From Allacma fusca (taxonomy: Eukaryota; Arthropoda; Collembola; Symphypleona; Sminthuridae), in assembly GCA_947179485.1 (NCBI GenBank), contig OX359245.1, positions 22,121,067-22,185,066 of the forward strand: a stretch of 64,000 nt of DNA. The letters run 5' to 3'. Shown here piece after piece: positions 33,736 through 43,445 of this stretch (within the stretch, counting starts at the first letter, position 1; each line of letters opens with the position of its first letter). The notes beneath the pieces were generated by a model. It made no database searches, was not told the DNA's origin, and saw nothing but the letters and a program-made list of their open reading frames with translations. Made by a program: the position numbers and the translations under genes.

Positions 33736-36225
33736 GTTTAAACTTTGTTGACGGAATTGGGATCGTTCTCGAGCCCATTGTGCATAATGCATGGCGCGCG
33801 GCTGCCTACATGCATTTGCATGATGATTGGGTCGGGAACAACGTCCACAGATGACAGTAGATTGTCCATTCGATTGGTTGATGGGATGTCGTGGAGCGGA
33901 GCGACAAACGCGTGCTATGTGACCTGGTCGACCACATGTCCAACAATTAATTTGCCGCGGAGGTCCTTGAGGTGGACTGCGGACGGTGGAATAACTGTAG
34001 CCAGGGTTCGGAGGTCGAGGACGAGGATATGTAGCAACAGCCATAACAGTAGTGTCTTTGGATTCCAGTTTTTCTAGTCTTGCTAAAAGGGTGTCCAACT
34101 TTGTATCTAAAGTTACAGGAACAGTAGTTGTTGGAAGGGTTACCGGAGGAGCTTGCATGGTTTGGTTGGAACAACTCTCATACTCCCTAAGAGCATCGAG
34201 TAAATGGGTGAAGTTTCTGATACGGTCATTCCAGGATTGTAAAAAGATATTGACCGGAGGGGACAACTTGGACCTGATGGAGTCGACGGCGGTTTTCTCA
34301 GGTAGGGACTTCCAGTCAGTACCGGCGGCGGAACGAACACGGAGTGCAAATATTGTAGGCAATTCATTAGGATAGGGTGTCATGGAGAGGGCATCCAGTA
34401 GTTGACTCTTGCGGTCAGGAATATCTCGAGGCAGTTGGGCCAGGATGTCATCGCAGAATTGTGCATACGTGCGACGGGACGTGGAAGGGAGCACATAATA
34501 GTATTCAAAAAAGTCTTTTCCGGTCTTGGAAGCATCAGAGATGTTTCTGTAAATATAGGCCTTTTTGGTATCATCGTCGAGGATGTTCAATGCCTTGAAG
34601 AACTCGTCACAGCGTTTAATAAACGTACGAATGTTGTCGGTTGAAGTGTCTTGAGAGGGGAATTTGGGCTTATCAAATAGTAACCGTGTGGGATCCATAT
34701 TAGAGATGTGAGGATCAGGTGGATGGGGAGAGTTCGCTCTTGAGGAAGTAAGGCTAGTGGAGGCGGTATGAAATGGAGAGGAAGGCTCTGGGTCGTTATT
34801 GACGTGGTCAAAAATATCAAGAGTCCCAAAGGGGTTTGTCAGGTCGGCCGAGAGGGTAGGCTCAGCGATAGGGTCAATGGTAGGTTCGACGGCGGAAGGT
34901 GTATATGTAGAGGTACGAATAGACAGGAGACTGGGATTGTCGTGAACGGCCAAGGTGACAAAATCTTGATCCAAATATAACAGTGCCTCTCTATATGCGT
35001 GTTGAGATTGGAAGGGATAGTGGGAATGGGTATACTTGTCCTGTAATTGAAACGAATGTACTAAATCGAGATAGTACTGGAAACTGATCAAGGGGGATAA
35101 GTTGTGGCCGAGTGGCCGAGAGGACCGAAGGTTTTGATTCCAGGTGGTAACTACGGGGGTTAAACTTTCGGTAGTAATGGAAAAAGTTGATAACCGTGGG
35201 CCTGTCGTAGAGCGTACGGGTGTAGATGTGGTTGTCGTGGAAGAAGTGGTAATTGGAAGTGGCGTTACGGGAATGAGTGTTGTGGATGTAGTAGCGGATG
35301 TAGGGGTACTGATTATTAATGAATCTGCGATTTCTCGTAATTCCTCGATGATAGTTAGGTTAGCTGTATTAGAAGGTTGGGAGTTACGGAAAAGTCGAAG
35401 GACTCGGGTAACGACACGCTGAAATCCAGAGCGAGAAGTGTAGTCGCTACCGTCAGGAAATATGGCAGACGCTTGATGAAGATCTTGTAATAGTTGTAGA
35501 TAGTAGGGATATGTTACAATACTAGTTCCAGTCGAGTCTCGGAGATGTTTCTGACAGATCCGGTTGACGTATTCGTCGGATATAATTTCGAGGTGTGTTC
35601 GGGTATCAGGAGGAGTGGGAGAAGAGATGAGAGTTGTGGAGGGTGATGCACCTACAAGGGTGGACTCGTGAGAAAAATGTAAATTTGAGCTTACAGTATG
35701 AGAAGTATCATCAGCAGTGTCCGTGGCGATGGCTGGTGTCGATGTCCTGGCGGGGAGGAAGTTACGAAATTCAGGAACGGGTGTACGATGTTCTGGAGTA
35801 GGACCGTCGGAGTCGTCCCCTTCGGAGTTGGAAGGTATTGGAGAGGGCAGGCTGGCGGAATTTGTAAGCGTCGAACGTGGAATCCCGGTTCGGCGTTTAT
35901 GGAGCACATCAATGTCAGCTTCAGTAATGGGGTGAGGTCCAATGGCAGAATTTTGATAAATGGGCAACTTGGTCTTGAAGATTTTATAATATCGATACTG
36001 GCATATCGCTTTCTCGATGGTCAAATGGGCGTATTTTTCACAGGCTATTTGTTGTTCAGCAAGAGAAAGTTCCACCAAATTGGCGTCGCTTTGCTGTACG
36101 ACTATATAATTCACTCCGTTGTAACGCACGAACTCACTGTGACTATGGGGTCGAGTGGTACGTAATAACCGTATATCGCGTGACATGGGGTTGAAGTGTA
36201 AAAAGGAAGTTAGTAAGTTTTTCAA
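33637..36225 (-). CDS. Gag polyprotein with two CCHC zinc knuckles
   Basis: An intact 862-codon frame beginning about 130 bp after the primer site; the start is the ATG at 36225, with a second ATG at codon 14 as alternative. Gag packages the element RNA. The N-terminal 500 residues are low-complexity (S, T, P) with a leucine-rich part; a capsid-like region follows from about 510 (FIKRCDEFFKALN, YAQFCDDILAQL). Two knuckles, CWTCGRPGHIARVC (761-774) and CGRCSRPNHHANAC (793-806), bind RNA. The C-terminal 140 bp overlap the pol frame and contain the frameshift signal. The long N-terminal extension is unusual for Gag. No stop or frameshift damages it. Confidence 0.92.
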   Translation of the reverse strand: MKNLLTSFLHFNPMSRDIRLLRTTRPHSHSEFVRYNGVNYIVVQQSDANLVELSLAEQQIACEKYAHLTIEKAICQYRYYKIFKTKLPIYQNSAIGPHPITEADIDVLHKRRTGIPRSTLTNSASLPSPIPSNSEGDDSDGPTPEHRTPVPEFRNFLPARTSTPAIATDTADDTSHTVSSNLHFSHESTLVGASPSTTLISSPTPPDTRTHLEIISDEYVNRICQKHLRDSTGTSIVTYPYYLQLLQDLHQASAIFPDGSDYTSRSGFQRVVTRVLRLFRNSQPSNTANLTIIEELREIADSLIISTPTSATTSTTLIPVTPLPITTSSTTTTSTPVRSTTGPRLSTFSITTESLTPVVTTWNQNLRSSRPLGHNLSPLISFQYYLDLVHSFQLQDKYTHSHYPFQSQHAYREALLYLDQDFVTLAVHDNPSLLSIRTSTYTPSAVEPTIDPIAEPTLSADLTNPFGTLDIFDHVNNDPEPSSPFHTASTSLTSSRANSPHPPDPHISNMDPTRLLFDKPKFPSQDTSTDNIRTFIKRCDEFFKALNILDDDTKKAYIYRNISDASKTGKDFFEYYYVLPSTSRRTYAQFCDDILAQLPRDIPDRKSQLLDALSMTPYPNELPTIFALRVRSAAGTDWKSLPEKTAVDSIRSKLSPPVNIFLQSWNDRIRNFTHLLDALREYESCSNQTMQAPPVTLPTTTVPVTLDTKLDTLLARLEKLESKDTTVMAVATYPRPRPPNPGYSYSTVRSPPQGPPRQINCWTCGRPGHIARVCRSAPRHPINQSNGQSTVICGRCSRPNHHANACRQPRAMHYAQWARERSQFRQQSLNSQGQPGRGPPRQLPAIHSLDTPQYKDETDIQD
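33694..33742 (-). promoter_or_regulatory. -1 ribosomal frameshift signal (T TTA AAC plus stem-loop)
   Basis: In the gag frame the codons AGT TTA AAC make the slippery heptamer TTTAAAC (33742-33736). Six bases later comes GGGCAG (33729-33724), pairing with CTGCCC (33699-33694), with an inner CGGG/CCCG pair (33722-33719 with 33707-33704) and an 11-base loop. Slipping back one base at this point joins gag to exactly the frame that encodes the protease. Heptamer, phase, spacing and stem all fit a programmed -1 site. Confidence 0.85.
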
Positions 36226-36337
36226 GCAGAGCCTGCGGCAGAGGCTGACGCCACCAAATTAAATTTGGGAACAAGGATACTGTACGGAGAGAGGACGGAG
36301 AACGTCTATATTTTAATTAACTAATTAAAATATAGAT

Positions 36338-36353
36338 GATAGCACCTCCACCA
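36338..36353 (-). other. Primer binding site of the young LTR element
   Basis: Immediately inside the 5' LTR the minus strand reads TGGTGGAGGTGCTATC, so the plus strand ends in CACCTCCACCA, the form of a tRNA 3' end with its CCA. I cannot assign the tRNA. Together with the gag direction it fixes the orientation. Confidence 0.8.
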
Positions 36354-36806
36354 TGTTAAGTACTTATAGAGGATTGGAGATTTATATGGAGAGTCGTGAA
36401 TATGAAGAGGGGAAAAATATTTTTATTCCTTGTGTGCGTGTGTATGAGAGGAACTGTTGTGTAGACTATACAAATAAGTGCGTATGTATATAATGGGTAC
36501 TTCTCTATGTCTCGTTTTATTCTCTCTCCTTATCTCCTTCTTCCTTCTCTCTTTTCCAGCTACTTGTTACATTTCTTATGGTGACACACGTTTATATAGG
36601 GAGGGTTGTAACAAAGGGAAGATAGTTTCTTTCTTAGTGACATCATTTTTAGCCAATGGTTGGGCACACAACATCATACAATAAGAATCTCATAAATGAC
36701 ATCATCATCAGCCAATGGCTGAGTACAAGATACAAATTCTTCTCCTTTACATATATGAGTCATTCCTACATGAGTAATATTTCTCAAACTCAAATATAGC
36801 TTAACA
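36354..36806 (-). repeat. 5' LTR of the young element
   Basis: Partner of the LTR at 30209-30661, with two visible differences in 453 bp, indicating recent insertion. It contains the promoter described at 36591-36721, and AATAAA-type signals on the minus strand near 36525 and 36420. Confidence 0.93.
36591..36721 (-). promoter_or_regulatory. LTR promoter: TATA box and duplicated CCAAT module
   Basis: On the minus strand CCTATATAAA (36591-36600) is a good TATA box. Upstream of it a 27-bp module occurs twice, at 36635-36660 and 36694-36721. Each copy pairs a CRE-like TGATGTCA with CCATTGGCT, an inverted CCAAT box. The same arrangement is present in the other LTR. Function is inferred. Confidence 0.6.
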
Positions 36807-36810
36807 ATAT

Positions 36811-37880
36811 CAAGCCGTTTATAGTGTTATGTATTTAAAAGCCACCCTCAGTGAACTCAAATAAATTCATTGATTGCTTTGACGAACTTTTTGGTATCTT
36901 ACTTGATCTCGATGTTTTTATTTATGGCGATTTTATTATCGATATTTCAACAAAAACGAGCGATGCTCACACGCCACACGTACTTACAGGGCGATTTGGG
37001 TTTGGCCAAGCAATAAATACTCCAACAAGAATAGCCAAGCAAACAAAACAAAGAGGCTACACTACACTACACTCATTCATCATTTTTATTTGCTCTTCTA
37101 AAGAAAAACTACGTGGAACCCTTCCCTTTAGCTCTGATCATGATCTAGTTTACTTAGTTATAAAAAGACCAAGAGTCAAATACGTGACATTACGTGTCTC
37201 TACTAGAAGTCTTAAAATGTTAATTGGAATGAATTAAATTATGAGCTGGAAACAACAAATTTCAACCTCCATGATGCATTTCTACAAAATTACCGTGGGC
37301 ACACGATAAAAATAATTCATGACCTCCGTTGACATATGTGCAACCAATACGTAAGGTCAGAGTAAAGGGTAAACCTTGCCCGTGGTTAACTGAAAGTGTC
37401 CGTCAAATGATATACTGTCTAAAGTACTGGTTTAACTTTGGATAATGTTGCGTATGGTGATAATTTGGTTTTATTTATATACGGTACATGTCTAGATAAA
37501 CTGTTCTATGGGATGCAGCATTGGTCAAATTAGTTAATTGCATGGATGAGTGAGAACGCACTATCCATCAATGCTGACGAAATCATGTGTTATTTACAAT
37601 ACGTCTAGGTCCAATCCTGAAACCGAACATCGCCTCTTTATTTACAACAACGATATAAGTCGAGTATGGAGTTTTAAGTAACTGGGAGTTCATACTGACG
37701 ATTAACTCAACTTCAATGAACATTTAGCTATGTCCTCAATAAGGTTTCCAAATCTATTCTAAACCACAAATAATATTTTATATTTATGTGTGAAACGTTT
37801 CAATGAATTGCCCTTTGCTCTGCGGCTTCGTGAATCAATAAGCAATAAACCGAAATTATACTTCACTATATGAATATGTT
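36811..37880 (+). pseudogene. LINE relic, right part: endonuclease end and RT C-terminus
   Basis: Continuation of the fragment at 30093-30208. It resumes with QAVYSVMYLKAT, then after a frame change NKFIDCFDELFGILLDLDVFIYGDF (endonuclease GDFN motif with the N replaced by I), INTPTRIAKQ and SSDHDLV. Near 37330-37430 a piece matching the linker (VRVKGKPCPWLTESVR in another frame) follows. The catalytic RT is deleted; from about 37540 only RT-tail motifs remain (ENALSINADE, WEFILT-LNFNEHL), ending with RFNELPFALRLRES near 37800-37860. Many stops and frame changes mark an old copy. Confidence 0.75.
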
Positions 37881-37922
37881 TCACTTATTCCCTTTTCCAT
37901 ATGGCTGTTTAACCATTCCTTC

Positions 37923-38330
37923 TAAAGCTCGGACCAATTCAATTTTGAATTGGAAATTGTCAGTTCAAACCAACGCATTACTTATCGGTTCAATTCAAGA
38001 TGAAACAGAATCGAATTATTCAGTTATAACTTTAAATTGAGCTAATTCGTTGTTTTGAAGTAAACCTCAAATGCTTCATTCTGCCCCAAACATTTCAGTA
38101 ACAAATTTACCGTTTACAAGCTCTCCAGATCCAACAAGTAACGATTTGTTCTCTTAAGTTAACCTCCCTTTGTTGTACCCTTCGAAAATGCTGCTGTCGA
38201 CTCTAGAAAGCGTATTGTTTAAGTACGGAAGCCAGTTTTCATTTCAGTTTAATTCAATTCAACATTTTTGAACTGAAATGAATTGACTCAGCTTTTAGTG
38301 AACAGAAAAACTGAACCCTTTCGAGCACTT
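37923..38330. mobile_element. Candidate hAT-type element with AATTCAATT/TTCAGTTC motifs
   Basis: The left end TAAAGCTCGGACCAATTCAA resembles that of the nested element at 42650 (TAGTGGTCGGACCAATTCAA). The right end read inward is AAGTGCTCGAAAGGGTTCAG. Inner regions are rich in GAATTG, AATTCAA and TTCAGTTC. I could not identify an 8-bp target duplication, so the boundaries are uncertain. Confidence 0.5.
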
Positions 38331-38448
38331 CTCCCGGTTCAGATGACACTTTCTAGGACATAAAATGCGTCAGATGGCCCCAGTATGCAATTTTGACGAT
38401 TATACTTTCTTAGAACAATATTAAGATTGCACGACATGTCATTTGAAA

Positions 38449-39430
38449 TATAGCTCCTCATGGGTCGAGTAGTTATCCATACCGTACTCGTACTTGGAAC
38501 CGTACTCGAATTGTCGGGTCAAATTCCCGCTTGACCCGGACTTGTGTCTTCAAGTACAAGTAAAAAATCCTGTACTCGGAGGACGGTATTATATTTCTAA
38601 ATTGTTTACCGAACTTGGACCGTACTTACGAGTATAAAACGTTTATACCGACCGACCCGTACTTGAACTCGTACTCGAACCGTACTCGAGTATCAAGTAC
38701 ACCGAAAAATATTTTTTTATATGTTATTTTTTGTTAAACAGATATTGACATAGAAAACAAATAGTAGATTCAACTAACAAGAATTTGTAACTGCAACTTA
38801 CGAACAGTGTTTGCAATGAAAATTTTCTCCAACGAGATTAAAATGCCGATGAACAATAGATATGGATTTGATTCTGCCAGTCATATCGACTGAATTCTCT
38901 TCAGTCAGGTCAATCTCATTCTAACCTCCATTAATTCTGCCCTATTCTCCTGTTCCATTATATTTTCCGGCGATAGGTAAATACTTACAATTAGTAACTA
39001 CAGTAGTACTCAATTCGGAGTTGTAACAATAGCTTACGCTGTAGGTGGAACGTTTCATGCTATTCGGAGTAATTTTGAATTTAACCGCTTTTCATTTTTT
39101 GCTTCGCAATAACAACAACTTTTTTTTGTAATCAAGGAAATATGGATGTGGACTTTGTGCTGGAGGAAATTACTCGAGTATCAAATGTAAATCCAAGTAC
39201 GGGCTCAAGTACTTTTGAATTTATGTCCCGAACTCGTACTCGTGCTTTGGTTCAAGTATACTTTGAAAGTACTCGTACTCGCTCTGATACTCGTTGGAAA
39301 TATACTCAAGTTCGAGTACGAAAACGGATACTCGACCGACGAGTACAAGTACCAATTTAAGTTGATACCATACTCGACCCGTACTCGTACTCGAAACTCG
39401 AGTATCTACTCGTACTCGTGAGGAGCTATA
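38449..39430. mobile_element. 982-bp hAT-type element with GTACTCG/CGAGTAC arrays
   Basis: Flanked by ATTTGAAA at 38441-38448 and 39431-39438. The ends are TATAGCTCCTCA and its exact inverted copy TGAGGAGCTATA. Motif arrays of GTACTCGTACTCG type occupy about 38465-38705 and 39170-39420; the centre is AT-rich and non-coding. Frames at 39142-39421 are repeat artefacts. Confidence 0.92.
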
Positions 39431-39438
39431 ATTTGAAA

Positions 39439-39911
39439 TATGCGAGAATTATCGTAGAATATCGTTCCTCCGAATTGGGCGATGTTAACGATATCGTATC
39501 GTTATATATAATAGGTATGACCAACCCTATTAGAAACTACAGAAAGTCATTCCTTAGCCATTTGCATAGGTAATTATTTATACATTACAAGTAAAATTCA
39601 TGCTTTTTAGTGTTCATTTGATGATACAAAACCAAATACTGAAAGCAATGGTACGAGCGCAGTGTCGGACTTTTTCCAATACAATCTATGTAAAGATATA
39701 TAATTCCCGGCGTTTAGTGGTAAGCTGTGATTGAATAACACGGGTTAGTTTTGCACCACATGTTTACTACAATTTCAATTGTGATTTAAAAAATCCGTGC
39801 AAAGCACCGATTTGAGCAAACTCCGTTTGCGGGTGCAGGAAAGTGAAACTTGCGCACTTGTAACAATATTAAGCTAATAGTTTACGTGGAGAAAATAATT
39901 TGGTAGGTAAG
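39439..39911. other. Non-coding spacer between two hAT elements
   Basis: No gene or repeat recognised. Confidence 0.4.
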
Positions 39912-39919
39912 TTTGGAGT

Positions 39920-40390
39920 CAGGGTTGGGGTTTGTTTTGGTTTTTTAAAAAAAAAAACCAAACAACCAGGTTTTTTTTGGTTTAAACCGGTTTTTTTGTT
40001 TAAACAAATTTTCAATCCAAAACATTCATTAATATGCAAAAACATGTGAATTTGAACAAAACTTATTTCCCAAACTCAGTAAGTATCACAAAGCATTAAA
40101 TATTTAATAATTTGGATATAATTTTAATGATAACTTTGCAGCATAAACACAAGTTTGGCATTTTTCATTTTACAAACGATTCCGAATTTCTAAATGTACA
40201 AGACTAAAAGCTAATAGTATTATTTACTTCACTTAGTTCAAGTTTAACTACACAATATCACAGTAACTGCACAAGTTTTGTGCACGACGAAATATAAGCG
40301 TTTTGGATTGAAAATATTAAAATTTTAGGTGTTTGGTTTAAACCATTGGTTTTTATTAAAAAAAATTTGGTTTAAACCAAACCAACCCTG
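39920..40390. mobile_element. 471-bp hAT-type element with GGTTTAAACC arrays
   Basis: Flanked by TTTGGAGT at 39912-39919 and 40391-40398. The ends are CAGGGTTGGGGTTTG and, inverted, CAGGGTTGGTTTGGTTTAAA. Both ends are made of GGTTT/AAACC runs; the centre is non-coding. Confidence 0.92.
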
Positions 40391-40398
40391 TTTGGAGT

Positions 40399-40905
40399 TA
40401 AGTTGGAAGCGATTCAATAAAAAAACTCGAAAAGCTACAAGTAAAAATTCACGATGTAAAACTCGTAATGTCATTTCTACATGACGCATTGGTGGAGCTT
40501 GTCGTTATTTATGAACAATCCTATGGTGTTACCTGCTTTGACTAATAGTTGAAGTTGTATTATGCCGAAGTATTACGTAGTTTATAATTCGTCCGCTATG
40601 TGGCGATTGCATGTCCTTGCAGTAACGATTTTATTGCTTTTAATTAATTGCAATTAACCTGGCCGCAGCTTGTGATCGAAAATATGAAAAGGCACATTAA
40701 CAGTGAAAAACCTATTTTTTTTGGTACTAGTATCATTTCATTAAGTTGTCCTGTTATGGAGATATCATGATTAAAACCTTGGGTGGGAGGATTTCACAAA
40801 TGTATAAGAAAATTTCACTTTCTAAAAATGAACCATCAGTACTATTCTATTATTGTGTGCTGTATAATAATTTATCTTAAAAACTAATGATGGATTTTTT
40901 TTACT
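40399..40905. other. Non-coding spacer
   Basis: AT-rich DNA, no gene or repeat recognised. Confidence 0.4.
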
Positions 40906-40913
40906 GGTGCAAT

Positions 40914-43214
40914 CAGTGCTCGGCACGGGTACGAAAAATCGGTACCCGTACCCGTATCCCTGCCCGAAGAGCGGGTATTGCAATATCTGGTATCTATACC
41001 TGAACCCATACCCGAGTATTCGGGTACAAATTTTTCATACCCGTCCCCGCAATGCAATCTGAAATCATTTACCTGTACCCGCATTGTACCCGTACCCGAA
41101 AAATACTCGAAAATTGTACCCATACTCGGGTATCTGTGTCGTACCCGTATTCGTACCCGAGTACTTTATATAGATTTGTCTAAATGTAATACACAGTACG
41201 TTATGTAATAATGTATAACACCTTAATGTATAAATTTGACTGGCAAGAGCGGTATTTGATAATATTTTCAGAGTAGAAAAACTAGATTTGATTTTGATTA
41301 GAAATAATATTAACTTGCAGGTCTATCAAAATATTTAACACAGAAGTGTTTAAAAATCAAAAGTGGAACGGAATAGGTGAAGATGTTTAAAGCAAATTGA
41401 ATTACATATTATCACATCTTTTAGTGTGCCACATATGGAATAAGTAATTACACGTTGTAGAACATTTTCATCATCACCATTTGAGTATACGCAAAAGAAA
41501 TATTGCACTTCCCAATATTCTCAACTTGCTTCTAAAATTTTGTCACAGTATTTTGGCTAAAGGAGTCCTTTTAAAAGTTTAGCTCGTAATTAAATTTTCA
41601 AAAGTAAAATACCCTTTGCTATATTTGTAAAATTGCATGGCCTTTCAATTGCCAAACAGGTTCCTAGGCTAATAAACGTGGAAAAGTTGAGAGATGAGAA
41701 AATCAAGCGATTTCTGAATTCACGTTATTTTAAAACAAGTGTAAGACAGAAGAGCAAACCTGTAAGCAAAATAGAAACAATATTTACTTTCTTGACCGCT
41801 GTATGATTTTGAACTACAATTATGGAACTAATTTTGAAAAATCTGGAAGACATTACTAAAAAGTAGAGAAGTCAAATATTTGCCTCCTTTGATTGTTCAT
41901 AGGCTGATGGGCGAAGTGTTTTATGACATCCAGCTTATATGTACATGCATTTTTGTACATAGAGATAACTGACATGAAGTTTTTTGCTTGGGACTTGCGA
42001 ACTCGACTTATTCCTTCTTAATTTATTTGGCCTTTTCCACAAATTTCTCATCTCAATAGCTCTGTCTACAAATAACTCATTAATATCTTGTTACAAACAA
42101 CCGCCTTCGCCTATTTAACTACCAAAAACACAAAATAACTTGCCATCCAACTCGTCAGAACCCTAAGTTGTAAATTATATTCACTATGGCTAATGAATTA
42201 TCGTATACGCGTGTCACACAGACTCTTTATGTAATTACCGACAAAATACTACATTACAAAGCCCTTTTGTACAAACGTTAGGTGAATCCTATTGTCCACT
42301 TTTGTCCAATTTTGTTTATATTCCTCGTTTGCGTTTACTTATTTATACTTCCTAAAACGTTTCCCTAACAGCATATATTTTACCTACACAGTATAAAAAA
42401 TATATAGTGTAGGTTATAAGGTTAAAAGTTTTAACAATAAGATATACTACTAAAAATTCCAGCAGAAGTTTCCAACGTATGGGCATGATGGCATAAAATT
42501 CACAAAAATATCTCAATTCTCAACGTATCCTCGGTTACAATGGTCGCGGGTAAGAGTAAATGATCACATTATACCCGTAACTGGTTGGTATTCGTACCCG
42601 AAATTTTGAGCCAACCAAAGTGTACTCGGGTATTACCCATACCCGTATCTAGTGGTCGGACCAATTCAATTCAGAATTGGAAATTTTCGATTCGATTCGA
42701 TTCGATTCAATTCGATTCAGTAGTATTTCGATTCGATTTGCAGCAAAGCCAAATCGAATGATTCGATTTGGGTATTGAACTGAATCGAATCATATCTTGT
42801 GAATTGCAATTCAAACAATTCAGCAAAACCGCTTCGGCTGCGCACGGGTACTTTTTTCCCGTATATTCAAAGTCCAAATATCACGTATAGCACAACGTTT
42901 GCTATTTTAGCGTAGCTTTTACTATACCCTTTATAATATGTATACGACACTCCATAGTAACATAAGGAAAATTTTGTACTTTCCCACTTGAATCGTTCGA
43001 TTTACGATTCAATTCGATTCACTGAGTGAATTGAATTGAATTGAATTGAATTGAATTGCTTTGGGGCAAATTGAATCGAAAATCGGTTTTTCGATTCAAT
43101 TCAGGCTTCAAATTGAATCAAATTGAAAAATTCGAATCAAATTGAATCGATCCGACCACTACCCGTATCCATACCCGTTTACCCGAGCGTTACCCATACC
43201 CATGACGAGCACTG
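40914..43214. mobile_element. 2.3-kb hAT-type element with GTACCCG/CGGGTAC arrays
   Basis: Flanked by GGTGCAAT at 40906-40913 and 43215-43222. The ends are CAGTGCTCGGCACGGGTACG and, inverted, CAGTGCTCGTCATGGGTATG. The left array spans about 40925-41165. The right array (42565-42649 and 43162-43205) is split by a nested element. The interior 41170-42540 is AT-rich with no transposase motif that I can see, so it is probably non-autonomous. Confidence 0.93.
42650..43161. mobile_element. 512-bp hAT-type element with ATTCGATTC arrays, nested
   Basis: Flanked by CCCGTATC at 42642-42649 and 43162-43169, lying within the right-end array of the element at 40914-43214. The ends are TAGTGGTCGGACCAATTCAA and, inverted, TAGTGGTCGGATCGATTCAA. 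Most of the interior is ATTCGATTC/GAATTGAAT repeats around a 150-bp centre. Confidence 0.93.
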
Positions 43215-43296
43215 GGTGCAATATCGTAGATATCTGTAATTTAATCATAATTTATTTTTCATATAAAATTCCCTCAATGAAATTTCAATTCCAATA

Positions 43297-43445
43297 CATT
43301 AAAATTTGTTTATAACGGAATCGTAACTTGAGCGGTTTTGTCCGGTATAAACATTATTCCGTTATATGCTTGTACAACTACTTTTGGTGGGGATGAACAA
43401 ATGTGTTCGGTATAATGAGAATTCCGTTATAAAGAGATTTCACTG
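43297..43445. mobile_element. 149-bp pogo/Tigger-like MITE
   Basis: Flanked by TA on both sides. The left end CATTAAAATTTGTTTATAAC and the inverted right end CAGTGAAATCTCTTTATAAC are matching terminal repeats; CCGTTATA and CGGTATAA motifs recur inside. Non-coding. Confidence 0.75.

Larger units (their letters stand above)
30209..36806 (-). mobile_element. Young LTR retrotransposon, Gag-protease only, with antisense cargo
   Basis: A 6.6-kb element with 453-bp LTRs that differ at two positions that I can see, flanked by the 4-bp duplication ATAT (30205-30208 and 36807-36810). Coding is on the minus strand: LTR, primer site, Gag, a -1 frameshift, and a protease frame that stops at the start of RT. 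RT, RNase H and integrase are absent. The region between the pol break (32189) and the 3' LTR (30661) instead holds a plus-strand, intron-containing block. The element looks Ty3/gypsy-like from its protease and pre-RT region. It inserted into an older LINE and must be mobilised in trans. Confidence 0.93.

Noticed and set aside
33063..35942. Many plus-strand frames of 60-155 codons opposite the large gag
   Set aside because: They are antisense shadows of a GC-richer, serine/threonine/proline-rich coding sequence and show no motifs.
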